From: Candidatus Poribacteria bacterium
Lineage (GTDB): Bacteria > Poribacteria > WGA-4E > WGA-3G
Reading direction: 5' to 3'
NCBI GenBank assembly: GCA_022821965.1
Contig: JAJECN010000010.1
Location: 124,001-188,000 of the forward strand
Length of the DNA: 64,000 bases
The notes under the pieces were generated by a model that worked only from the letters and a program-made list of their open reading frames with translations, made no database searches and was not told the origin of the DNA. A program made the position numbers and the translations under genes. Below, piece after piece: positions 22,755-30,009 of this stretch (positions are counted from its first letter, which is position 1; each line of letters starts with the position of its first letter).

Positions 22755-23831
22755 ATGAAGATCACAAAGGTTGAAGTCTTCCAGATTGAGACACCGCGTT
22801 ATTACGGTCATATATCGGGGCATGTTATTGTCAAAGTCCATGTAGACGATGGTCCCGTCGGATTGGGAGAAGCCTCGGACAGCAAGTCTGACGATTTAGG
22901 CGCAATCGCCAAACGCTACAACGATTTACTCATTGGACGTGACGCGACCCGTATCACTGAAATCAATGAGTTCCTACGGACACAGAATTTCGGTAGCACG
23001 GTTAGCAATCTACATCTCGCTTCCGCGATTGATCTCGCGCTTTATGACCTGAACGGCAAGGTCCAAGGCGTACCGGCTTACCAAATGCTCGGCGGCAAGA
23101 TGCGAGACAGCGTCTATTGCTGTTATCCAATTTTCGGATGGCAGGTGAAGGAGGATTTTGAAAAGACCGCGGGCTATCTACAACGCTTGATAGATCTCGG
23201 ACACCATCTCTTCCGTTATTATATATCCGGTGACAGTGCTTTAGATGACCGATTCCTGACTGAGATGAAATCCAGATTTGGTGAGCAGATTAAGCTTAAG
23301 CAACTCGACTGCTCCGGTCGCTTCAGCGATTGGGAGACTGCCCTGCGTTATGCGGATGTGCTTCGGCATCACGCGCCCTATCACTTTGAACAACCCTCAC
23401 GAGACCTGCAAGTCTGTGCTGAGTTCACTAAACGTATGGATTTACCTGTGAGTCTGCATATCGGTAATTTGGAATACGGGTATGAGGCGGCTGAACGCCG
23501 TGCTTGTACTGTCTTCAATGTGGCGTGTGTGGCGGGAGGTCCGACCCATATCCGTCGGCTGTTTGCGGTGGCAGAAGCAGCTGGACTCGAATGTCTGATT
23601 GGCACGGATCAAGAATCCACGCTTGGGACAGCCGCGCAAATCCATGTCGGTGTTTCAATGCCGAACCTTGTCCTACCATGTGATCCGATGGGACCCGTCC
23701 TCTATACCGCATCTCCAGCGAAGGAACGCATCCGCGCAGAAGCCAGCCACCTCTATCCGCCAGAGGGACCCGGACTCGGTGTTGAATTGGACGCGGATAA
23801 GTTGAACACCTTAACAGTCGCATCAGCATAG
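22755..23831 (+). CDS. Mandelate racemase/muconate-lactonizing (enolase superfamily) protein lacking the K-x-K motif
   Basis: Start ATG 22755 with GAGAGG upstream; ATG 22731 overlaps the previous stop but is worse placed. 358 residues. The N-terminal capping domain (TKVEVFQIETPRYYGHISGHVIVKVHVDDGPVGLGEA, SAIDLALYDLNGKVQGVPAYQMLGGK) is typical. In the barrel, metal-ligand candidates are D in KLKQLDCSG, E in HFEQPS and E in HIGNLEYG. The strand that normally bears the catalytic K-x-K reads HLFRYYISGD, without lysine. The enzyme therefore probably uses different acid/base chemistry or has lost racemase activity. A role in sugar-acid catabolism is the default guess. Confidence 0.8.
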   Translation: MKITKVEVFQIETPRYYGHISGHVIVKVHVDDGPVGLGEASDSKSDDLGAIAKRYNDLLIGRDATRITEINEFLRTQNFGSTVSNLHLASAIDLALYDLNGKVQGVPAYQMLGGKMRDSVYCCYPIFGWQVKEDFEKTAGYLQRLIDLGHHLFRYYISGDSALDDRFLTEMKSRFGEQIKLKQLDCSGRFSDWETALRYADVLRHHAPYHFEQPSRDLQVCAEFTKRMDLPVSLHIGNLEYGYEAAERRACTVFNVACVAGGPTHIRRLFAVAEAAGLECLIGTDQESTLGTAAQIHVGVSMPNLVLPCDPMGPVLYTASPAKERIRAEASHLYPPEGPGLGVELDADKLNTLTVASA

Positions 23832-23874
23832 AATTTCAACAGGTGTATAGGTATTTTTACATTTCGTCAGGGAA

Positions 23875-23937
23875 CAAGAGCCCCACCACCGGGGGCGAGG
23901 GTGTTTCTGCGGATTTCTTCTAATATCCTCGCTCTTG
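23875..23937. promoter_or_regulatory. Three-part stem structure after the MR/MLE gene
   Basis: CAAGAG (23875-23880) pairs with CTCTTG (23932-23937) and CGAGG (23896-23900) with CCTCG (23927-23931). Between the two left arms stands a separate hairpin, CCCC (23881-23884) ACCACC GGGG (23891-23894). The result is a continuous 11-bp stem with a side hairpin. It may be an RNA element or an imperfect terminator; there is no T-run. The rest of the 342-bp spacer 23832-24173 is AT-rich with nothing else I can name. Confidence 0.45.
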
Positions 23938-24173
23938 TATGCTAAATTTATTTTAACTTGATAAATGTTGATATATATACTATAATGTATCTATAACGAA
24001 TTTGAACCGTTAGATCATAGCAGACCACCCCTGCATAACCTAACCCAGATCTTCGATTGCTAAGCGAAACTGAACCTTTATACGTCTATTCTGTATCTCA
24101 CAACCGAAAACCTGATACCGGAGTAGACAACAATCAACGTTTGATACCAGTAAGAAAATCTAAGGAGATAAAA

Positions 24174-24674
24174 ATGACGGCTCTAAAAACTTCAAAAGAG
24201 AACAAAAAATGGTTCGCACAACGCTGCGGCGAGATGCTCCTCAAAGTCCTTCCAGGGAATATCTCCATCGTCCTTGACGACGCATTGGAATACCACGAGA
24301 TGAAAAACACCCCTGAAAACCGACGCATTTTGAAAGAAGCTTATAAAACCGCGAATCCGAATCGCACACAATACGCCGCGAAAACCTACGACCCGTTTTA
24401 TCAACTCGGCGCAGAAAAAAATGATTTAGGAGAAGAAAGGAGAAGAATTCTCGGGTATCTTGAAATTGATAGGCAAGTCAGTCTCCATGCGGTCCGAAAA
24501 GCGATCGCAAAGGCTTTTGTAAACGAGGAAATTTCTTCTCTCAATCCGAAACACCTTGATATATTTGATAAGCCGCATCAACTCTTGGATTGCATTTGCA
24601 GAGGAAAACTCAAGACACCCTTAGATGAGACAGACTCGGTTTTCAATCGTTTAAAGAAGCCGTCCCGCAATTAG
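24174..24674 (+). CDS. Hypothetical 166-residue basic protein
   Basis: ATG 24174 follows AAGGAG at 7-nt spacing; the frame is open further upstream (to 24057) without a better start. The product is rich in lysine and arginine, has no signal peptide or membrane segment, and is mostly helical (WFAQRCGEMLLKVLPG, SIVLDDALEYHEMKN, ENRRILKEAYKTANPNRTQYAAKTYDPF). The C-terminal half contains LHAVRKAIAKAFVNEEIS and KPHQLLDCICRGK. I do not recognise the family. It stands alone between two non-coding stretches, in a position and of a size typical of accessory genes. Confidence 0.6.
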   Translation: MTALKTSKENKKWFAQRCGEMLLKVLPGNISIVLDDALEYHEMKNTPENRRILKEAYKTANPNRTQYAAKTYDPFYQLGAEKNDLGEERRRILGYLEIDRQVSLHAVRKAIAKAFVNEEISSLNPKHLDIFDKPHQLLDCICRGKLKTPLDETDSVFNRLKKPSRN

Positions 24675-24812
24675 AGGCTGTAGAGTCTACCATCAAAACG
24701 CGTTAGATGCTGTCCCTCTGAATCCAACTGAACTCGCAACTCTTTTTTTCTGGCACATGCCACGCTTACGAACCGTTGTCAAAAACTTTACACACTGATT
24801 TCAACTTTGAAT

Positions 24813-24841
24813 TTGACAATGATCCCACGTTATGATAGGCT
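24813..24841 (+). promoter_or_regulatory. Second copy of the TTGACA...TATGATAGG block
   Basis: TTGACA (24813-24818), 12 nt, TATGATAGGCTGCAGCATTA, matching the block at 14706 in order, spacing and most bases. With 17-nt spacing the -10 would be TAGGCT. It precedes the monooxygenase gene by about 50 bp. Confidence 0.4.
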
Positions 24842-24889
24842 GCAGCATTAAAAGGGGATCAGTCCCTAATGTTTAAAAAAGGAGAGATT

Positions 24890-25210
24890 ATGTTTGTTAT
24901 TATTGCCCCAATTCAGATTAAAGAAGGCCACAGAGATGCGTTCGTCGAATCAATGATAGACGACGCGAAAGGCTCCGTTGAGAATGAACCCGGCTGTCTG
25001 AGATTTGACGTAATTCAGGACGGGGCCGATCCGAATCGGATCTGGCTTTACGAGGTTTATGTAGACGAGGCGGCGTTCCAAGAACACCTGAAAGCACCTC
25101 ATTTCATCAAGTGGCGTGATACCGTCAAAGACTGGTTTGCCGAGAACGATTTTAAAGGCGCAGGCAGCGGAAGTTCCAACATTTACCCACCAGATGATGC
25201 TTGGGAGTAG
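24890..25210 (+). CDS. Antibiotic biosynthesis monooxygenase (ABM)-like protein
   Basis: ATG 24890 has AAGGAGAG just upstream; ATG 24869 is a weaker alternative. 106 residues, one ferredoxin-like ABM domain: MFVIIAPIQIKEGHRDAFVESMIDDAKGSVENEPGC, then CLRFDVIQD and IWLYEVYVDEAAFQEHLKAPHFIKW. Small proteins of this family (YgiN, LsrG, ActVA-Orf6 type) act as cofactor-free quinol monooxygenases or isomerases, or as accessory dimers. The H-x-x-x-x-H/F pattern AFQEHLKAPHF is typical. The C-terminal tail is rich in glycine and serine. The ASCH gene follows after 6 bp. Confidence 0.82.
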   Translation: MFVIIAPIQIKEGHRDAFVESMIDDAKGSVENEPGCLRFDVIQDGADPNRIWLYEVYVDEAAFQEHLKAPHFIKWRDTVKDWFAENDFKGAGSGSSNIYPPDDAWE

Positions 25211-25216
25211 CCGATT

Positions 25217-25588
25217 TTGATAGTGGACGCACTGTCCATAGTTTCACCCTCTGTCCAGCGGATCGTTGCGGGAGAGAAGGTCGTCGAAATCCGGCGTTGG
25301 TTACCACCGGATATCCCTTTTCTCAATCTCGTGCTTGTTGAGAATGAGGTTTACCTGACCGAAGAAGGACAGGAGGATCCAAACGGACTGGCACGCGCAA
25401 TCGTTGACATTACGGGTGTGCACGAGTGGACACGCGAAGAAGCCGAATCGCAAGGAGTAGAGTGGATCCCTGACTATATCTGTTGGGAACTCTCAAATGT
25501 GCGGTGCATAGAGCCACCTATTCCTTGTGTTGCACGACGGAAAATCTATAAAATCGACATTAGCGCGCAACTATCTATTCGTCACTGA
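25217..25588 (+). CDS. ASCH/EVE-like RNA-binding domain protein
   Basis: 123 residues from TTG 25217 (GTG 25223 is the alternative; both follow GGGAG of the preceding stop region). The N-terminus SIVSPSVQRIVAGEKVVEIRRWLPP matches the ASCH signature (S-I-x-P-x-x-x-x-I-x-x-G-x-K-x-x-E-x-R), where the lysine and arginine face a bound nucleotide. LARAIVDITGVHEWTREEA follows as the central strand-helix. ASCH proteins bind RNA or modified nucleotides and some cleave N4-acetylcytidine. It is co-directional with ABM upstream and a methyltransferase downstream. Confidence 0.7.
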   Translation: MIVDALSIVSPSVQRIVAGEKVVEIRRWLPPDIPFLNLVLVENEVYLTEEGQEDPNGLARAIVDITGVHEWTREEAESQGVEWIPDYICWELSNVRCIEPPIPCVARRKIYKIDISAQLSIRH

Positions 25589-25634
25589 AATCGACTCGGT
25601 TTGTCGGTTGGAACACGAGAGGAGAGATGCTAAC

Positions 25635-26255
25635 ATGATGCGATTTACTGACGCACTTGTTAAAACGTACGAAAAATATGCGCATCAAAGAGCATCTCAC
25701 TCTCCTGACGAATTCAAAATCCGGGAACGGTCAGAGTTTATAAAATTCCTGAAGGCTGAAGCGAGAGAGACGCTCCTTGAAATCGGGTGTGGACACGGTC
25801 AGGATGCACAATTTTTTCAAAGTCAAGGATTGCGGATTTTAGCAGTGGACAATACACCAACGATGGTGAAACTCACTATTGAAAAGGGAATATCTGCGCG
25901 AGTCTTGGATTGCTACGATCTCGACAAAATTAACGAGCGTTTTGATGCAGTCTATACCATGAATTGTCTACTCCACATACCGAAACAGGATTTTGATCAG
26001 GTTTTGGGTTTAATCTCAGGACGACTCAATGAAGACGGATTAATGTATCTCGGCATTTGGGGAGACCAAGACTTTGAGGGGATCTGGGAACAGGATAGAT
26101 ATGAACCAAAGCGGTTCTTCTCTTTCTGGAAAACAGAGGCACTTCTTGAAGTCCTACAACGATCATTTAGATTGGAGTATTACCGACGATTAGAGCCTCA
26201 TGAAGGTAGGATATTCAATTCTTTTATTCTTCGTAAATATGGAGGTTCAAAATGA
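25635..26255 (+). CDS. Class I SAM-dependent methyltransferase
   Basis: ATG 25635 after GAGAGGAGAG; an ATG three bases later is equally usable. 206 residues. Motif I is TLLEIGCGHGQDAQFFQSQGLRILAVDNTP, motif II FDAVYTMNCLLHIPKQDF, then EDGLMYLGIWGDQDFEGI. This is a small-molecule Methyltransf_11/25 type. The stop TGA overlaps the ATG of the next gene (ATGA), so the LamG protein gene is translationally coupled to it. Substrate unknown. Confidence 0.87.
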   Translation: MMRFTDALVKTYEKYAHQRASHSPDEFKIRERSEFIKFLKAEARETLLEIGCGHGQDAQFFQSQGLRILAVDNTPTMVKLTIEKGISARVLDCYDLDKINERFDAVYTMNCLLHIPKQDFDQVLGLISGRLNEDGLMYLGIWGDQDFEGIWEQDRYEPKRFFSFWKTEALLEVLQRSFRLEYYRRLEPHEGRIFNSFILRKYGGSK

Positions 26256-27022
26256 GACGTATAATTTCCTATATGCTGAGTACGGCACTCATTTTCATAT
26301 TGGCCTTTGTGAGCAACGCGATTGAGGACGACGCAATGGTCCTTTACTTCTCCTTCGATGAAGGAAAGGGAAAAGAGGTTGAAGACCTGAGCGGTAAGGG
26401 AAATCATGGCACGCTTGAAGCCAATGCCAAATGGGAGAAAGACGGGAAGATTAATTCGGGCGTGTTTTTTGATGAACAGATTCAGAAAGGGGTCGTCGCG
26501 GCTCCAGCGTCTGATAGTCTGGCGATTACCAAGAATTTGACGATGGAGGTATGGGTATACCCGGAGAGTGTCGGCGATTATCGCAATGTACGTGGGCAGG
26601 CGGGACCCCACACGTATTATCTGAGTATCCATCAAGGTAGACCCTCCGTGTGGATGGGATGCCCCGGTGCAGGCGGGCGAACGTGGAACAGCGCAAAGAA
26701 CGAGATTCCGACCGATAAGTGGTCGCACGTCGCCGCGGTTTACGAGTTTGATAAGGAGCTTCGGCTTTATATTAACGGCAAACTTGATAATACCTATAAA
26801 GTGCAAGGCGAAATTCCTGTTTCTCAAAACGATCATTGGTTCGGCAATCGCCTCGATGGTCCGTGGCCCTATGGAGGGAAACTTGATGAATTTGTTATCT
26901 ATAACCGGGTCCTGACTGAAGATGAGATTCAGCAAGATATGGAGCAGGTTTTGAGTGTATCGCCGTTGGATAAAGCTGCGACGACTTGGGGGCTGCTCAA
27001 AAGAGATAGAGATGTTGACTAA
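26252..27022 (+). CDS. Secreted LamG/concanavalin A-like protein with conserved tail
   Basis: ATG 26252 overlaps the methyltransferase stop; GGAGG lies 7 nt upstream. 256 residues: signal peptide (MLSTALIFILAFVSNA), then a LamG jelly roll (MVLYFSFDEGKGKEVEDLSGKGNHGTLEANA, NLTMEVWVYPESVG, KWSHVAAVYEFDKELRLYINGKLDN, GKLDEFVIYNRVLTEDEIQQDME). The C-terminus is DKAATTWGLLKRDRDVD, a looser version of the KLTTTWxxIK tail seen in the other three LamG proteins. Placement of a secreted protein between two overlapping cytoplasmic enzyme genes is curious. No catalytic residues are evident. Confidence 0.82.
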   Translation: MRRIISYMLSTALIFILAFVSNAIEDDAMVLYFSFDEGKGKEVEDLSGKGNHGTLEANAKWEKDGKINSGVFFDEQIQKGVVAAPASDSLAITKNLTMEVWVYPESVGDYRNVRGQAGPHTYYLSIHQGRPSVWMGCPGAGGRTWNSAKNEIPTDKWSHVAAVYEFDKELRLYINGKLDNTYKVQGEIPVSQNDHWFGNRLDGPWPYGGKLDEFVIYNRVLTEDEIQQDMEQVLSVSPLDKAATTWGLLKRDRDVD

Positions 27023-27725
27023 ACTGATGCCGCAGCTGTTTACTTGGGCGGAAATTCACGGAGTGTCTCGGAATCAGGGATATAACTGGAATAGTTTTTT
27101 AGTCCGAGATGAAAGCAACTGTATCCGAGTATTGATAGATCCGCTCCCGCTGTCAGTGGATGAGATTCAACAAATTGACAGACTTGGCACTCCAACACAT
27201 CTAATGCTAACCTGTGCCTATCATGAGAGAAGTTTGACAGAATTCAAGCGAAAATGGGACTGCCAGGTTTTAGTCCATGAGAATCAGGTAGATGAGGTTA
27301 AATTTACTTTTGACGACACGTTCGCGGACAGAGATATTCTTTGGGATCTCCTTGAAGTCGTGCGTGTACCGAATGTCCGCCATCGTGAGGAAGTCTGTTT
27401 CTACCTAAAAAATCACAAAGGTGCACTGATAATCGGCGATCTCCTCAGTGGTGGTAGAAAAGACAGCGGCATTCCAGATGGAAAAGTGGGATTTAACGCG
27501 CCTGAATATCTGGTGGATCTCGACAAAGCACGTTTATCCCTCAGCGTGCTGTTAAATTTTGAATTCAACCTCATGTGTTTCGGTCACGGATCGCCAGTTG
27601 TTTGTGATGCCAAGGATGTTTTGAAGCACTTTATTGAGTCCGATGCTATATGGGAAGACCTGGCCCAAAGACGAGAGAAAGGATTTCGTTTAAACCCTGA
27701 ACTCAGAAAACTGCACTGCACCTAA
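27012..27725 (+). CDS. Degenerate metallo-beta-lactamase-fold protein
   Basis: ATG 27012 lies 11 bp inside the end of the LamG gene in another frame; the longer frame from 26955 is less likely. 237 residues. The fold is indicated by GYNWNSFLVRDESNCIRVLIDPLP, THLMLTCAYHERSLTEFKRKW, GALIIGDLLSGG and LMCFGHGSPVVCDAKDVLKHF. In active MBL hydrolases the second segment is T-H-x-H-x-D-H; here it reads TCAYHERS, so most zinc ligands are missing although the GDLL and GHG elements remain. It is probably a non-catalytic or single-metal family member (close to the YflN-like group). Confidence 0.7.
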   Translation: MLTKLMPQLFTWAEIHGVSRNQGYNWNSFLVRDESNCIRVLIDPLPLSVDEIQQIDRLGTPTHLMLTCAYHERSLTEFKRKWDCQVLVHENQVDEVKFTFDDTFADRDILWDLLEVVRVPNVRHREEVCFYLKNHKGALIIGDLLSGGRKDSGIPDGKVGFNAPEYLVDLDKARLSLSVLLNFEFNLMCFGHGSPVVCDAKDVLKHFIESDAIWEDLAQRREKGFRLNPELRKLHCT

Positions 27726-27770
27726 CAACGGATGCTGTTTTAATTCTAACGCGGGAAGATTAAAAAAGGT

Positions 27771-28469
27771 ATGCTGGATATTAGATTAGCACAGTTAGAT
27801 GATGCCGAAGCGATCCACCGAATATTACAGGAGACATGGGGAGAATCGCTTCTCTTTGATATGTTCGCGGATCACATTTCGTCACCTGAGCATCAGGTTT
27901 TTGTTGCGGTTGAGGCTGGCGAAGTGGTGGGTTTCCTTTCTGCATTTTTGGTGTTCAGTCCAACCCCTCGATGGGAAATAGATCTTATTATCGTTCGCTC
28001 AACAATTCAGGGAAGAGGTATTGGAACTTCTTTGATTGAGGAAGCCTTAACCTACGGTTCTAATCTCGGAGTACGTTGGGCGAAAGCATCAATCCGCGTT
28101 GATAATTATGCAAGTCAGCGTGCATTTTTCAAGGCGGGATTTACGACGGACACTCAAGTGCGTAGCCTCTTCATTTGGGATCCTCTGGCTTGCAAGTCCA
28201 CCACGAATGTGCCCGAGACTGTCCATCTTATACCTGTCGATACATTAATGTATCGTGGGTTGTGGATTGAAGGGTTTGTTGAGTCCGAACTACCGCGGAA
28301 GGAACAGCACAATGTGATTCGTGCTGCTCGAAATTCTATTTTTCATGAAGGTCGCTTAAACACAGGTATATTTATGCCAGACAGTTTTAAACACACGCTT
28401 GCTCCCGACTTATTGACCTCTGCCACTGATTTCGGTCAATATCACCGGTGGGAGTATCCATTTAAGTAA
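27771..28469 (+). CDS. GNAT family N-acetyltransferase
   Basis: 232 residues from ATG 27771 (weak AAAAAGGT upstream). The first ~140 residues are a clean GNAT domain: IRLAQLDDAEAIHRILQETWG, VFVAVEAGEVVGFLSAFLV, IDLIIVRSTIQGRGIGTSLIEEAL (acetyl-CoA loop QGRGIG) and NYASQRAFFKAGF. The remaining ~80 residues are a further region without a motif I recognise. Next to another GNAT gene, it is one of five in the window. Substrate unknown. Confidence 0.85.
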   Translation: MLDIRLAQLDDAEAIHRILQETWGESLLFDMFADHISSPEHQVFVAVEAGEVVGFLSAFLVFSPTPRWEIDLIIVRSTIQGRGIGTSLIEEALTYGSNLGVRWAKASIRVDNYASQRAFFKAGFTTDTQVRSLFIWDPLACKSTTNVPETVHLIPVDTLMYRGLWIEGFVESELPRKEQHNVIRAARNSIFHEGRLNTGIFMPDSFKHTLAPDLLTSATDFGQYHRWEYPFK

Positions 28470-28488
28470 GAACACAAAAAGGATTGCT

Positions 28489-29181
28489 ATGACACAACCG
28501 TCTCTCCAAGTCGGGACTATTGTTCAACCTATTACGCATGTTGATGTGCCTCAAAAAACAGACTATGAAGGTAAATTTATTACACTATCACCAGTCAATC
28601 CACAAACTGATGTTGCAGAACTCTATGAATGCTCTCACGGATCGGATGTAAAGGAGCAAATCTGGACCTATATGAGTTACGGTCCGTTTGACGACACGCA
28701 CGATATGCAGATGTGGCTTGAAGAAGGAGCGAGCTCGGAAGATCCACTCTTCTTTACCGTCCACCATCTTGAATCGAAGCAACGGGTTGGTATGGTGAGT
28801 TTCCTGAACATCGTTTCAGATATGCGCCGATTGGAACTCGGACACTTATGGTATTCACCGGATTCTCAGCGATCGAACGTGAACACGGAAGCCATATATT
28901 TAATGCTCTGTGAGGCTTTCGATAGATTGAAATACCGCCGTGTCGAGTGGAAATGCGATTCTCTGAATGAAAAGTCTCGATCAGCGGCACTGCGACTCGG
29001 CTTTAAGTTTGAAGGTATCTTCAGACAACATATAATCGTAAAAGGTCGAAACAGGGATACTGCGTGGTATTCAATGTTGGACAGCGAGTGGACCGCTGTT
29101 AAGAAGAACATGGAGATGTGGTTGTATCAGAACCCAGACCAGCAGCTGTCCTTAACAGCACTTAATAGTGGTAAATCCTGA
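28489..29181 (+). CDS. RimJ/RimL-type GNAT N-acetyltransferase
   Basis: 230 residues from ATG 28489, with AAAAAGGA upstream. The domain order is that of the RimJ/RimL ribosomal-protein/small-molecule acetyltransferases: KFITLSPVNPQTDVAELYECSHG, YGPFDDTHDMQMWLEE, RVGMVSFLNIVSDMRRLELGHLWYSPDSQRSNVNTEAIYLMLCEAFDRL and WKCDSLNEKSRSAALRLGFKFEGIFRQHIIVKGRNRDTAWYSM. The glycine-rich acetyl-CoA loop is replaced by QRSNVNTEA, as in many YjdJ/YokL-like members. Substrate unknown. The sugar isomerase gene follows after 14 bp. Confidence 0.85.
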   Translation: MTQPSLQVGTIVQPITHVDVPQKTDYEGKFITLSPVNPQTDVAELYECSHGSDVKEQIWTYMSYGPFDDTHDMQMWLEEGASSEDPLFFTVHHLESKQRVGMVSFLNIVSDMRRLELGHLWYSPDSQRSNVNTEAIYLMLCEAFDRLKYRRVEWKCDSLNEKSRSAALRLGFKFEGIFRQHIIVKGRNRDTAWYSMLDSEWTAVKKNMEMWLYQNPDQQLSLTALNSGKS

Positions 29182-29195
29182 AAGGAGACATATTC

Positions 29196-29993
29196 ATGAG
29201 CAAATTGAAATTCGCTTGCCACCTGATCCAATTTGGTGGTGAACAGCAAGAAAATCCAGAAAAAGTGTTACGAGAAGTCGCCGATGCCGGTTGGGAAGGG
29301 GTTGAAAGCGTTCCTTTTGAAGATGCAGAGGGACTGGTTGAGATGGCGACGCTTGCACGAAGCCTCGGACTCCATATCGTCAACGCTGGCGGTGAAGGAC
29401 TTGACAGGGTTAGGTTCAACATCACCCTCGGCAATAATGCTGCCGAAGTACCTTCATTGAGGCGTTCAGAATGGGGTGGTCCCAATCCGAGTGATGAAGA
29501 TTTTGAGAACGCTGCCCGAACATTGGACGACATTCTCGCGTATTGTGATGCTCACAACATCAAAGGGTTCCACCACGCCCATCTCGGCACATTGCTTGAG
29601 ACGGTTGATGACGCAGAACGCCTCTTGGCAGCGGCACCGAGTCTCTGGCTGCTGTTTGATACAGGGCACATGCTCGCTGCAGGAAGTGATCCGATGCAGG
29701 TCTTTGAGAGCGAAAATTTACGGAATCGGATTGGGCATGTCCATCTCAAAGACTGCCACGCAGATGACCCTGAGACATGGGATTACAGAACGCAGCGGTT
29801 TGGTGAGCAGGCACGTTTCGCGGAACTCGGTGCCGGAAACTTGGGGCTTGATGTCAAAGCCGCACTTGAAGGACTCGAAGCGGTCGGTTATGACGGATGG
29901 GTCTCTGTCGAACTTGATCGTCCGTATCCGCCGCGTCCAGCAGCCGAAGCCGCAGTCGTAAATCGAGAATATCTGCGGGGTCTTGGATATTAA
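29196..29993 (+). CDS. Sugar phosphate isomerase/epimerase (AP-endonuclease-2-like TIM barrel)
   Basis: 265 residues from ATG 29196, GAAAGGAG upstream. Xylose isomerase-like barrel: FACHLIQFGGEQQENPEKVLREVADAGWEGVESVPFED, LGLHIVNAGGEG, CDAHNIKGFHHAHLGTLLETVDDAERLLA, LWLLFDTGHMLAAGSDP, RIGHVHLKDCHADDPE and a final GYDGWVSVELDRPYPPRPAAEAA. The E, D, H and E ligands of the divalent metal can be placed in these segments. Such proteins isomerise or epimerise inositols, hexuloses or related sugars and pair functionally with Gfo/Idh/MocA enzymes, of which the window has two. Confidence 0.87.
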   Translation: MSKLKFACHLIQFGGEQQENPEKVLREVADAGWEGVESVPFEDAEGLVEMATLARSLGLHIVNAGGEGLDRVRFNITLGNNAAEVPSLRRSEWGGPNPSDEDFENAARTLDDILAYCDAHNIKGFHHAHLGTLLETVDDAERLLAAAPSLWLLFDTGHMLAAGSDPMQVFESENLRNRIGHVHLKDCHADDPETWDYRTQRFGEQARFAELGAGNLGLDVKAALEGLEAVGYDGWVSVELDRPYPPRPAAEAAVVNREYLRGLGY

Positions 29994-30009
29994 ACGGAGG
30001 CACATTCCT

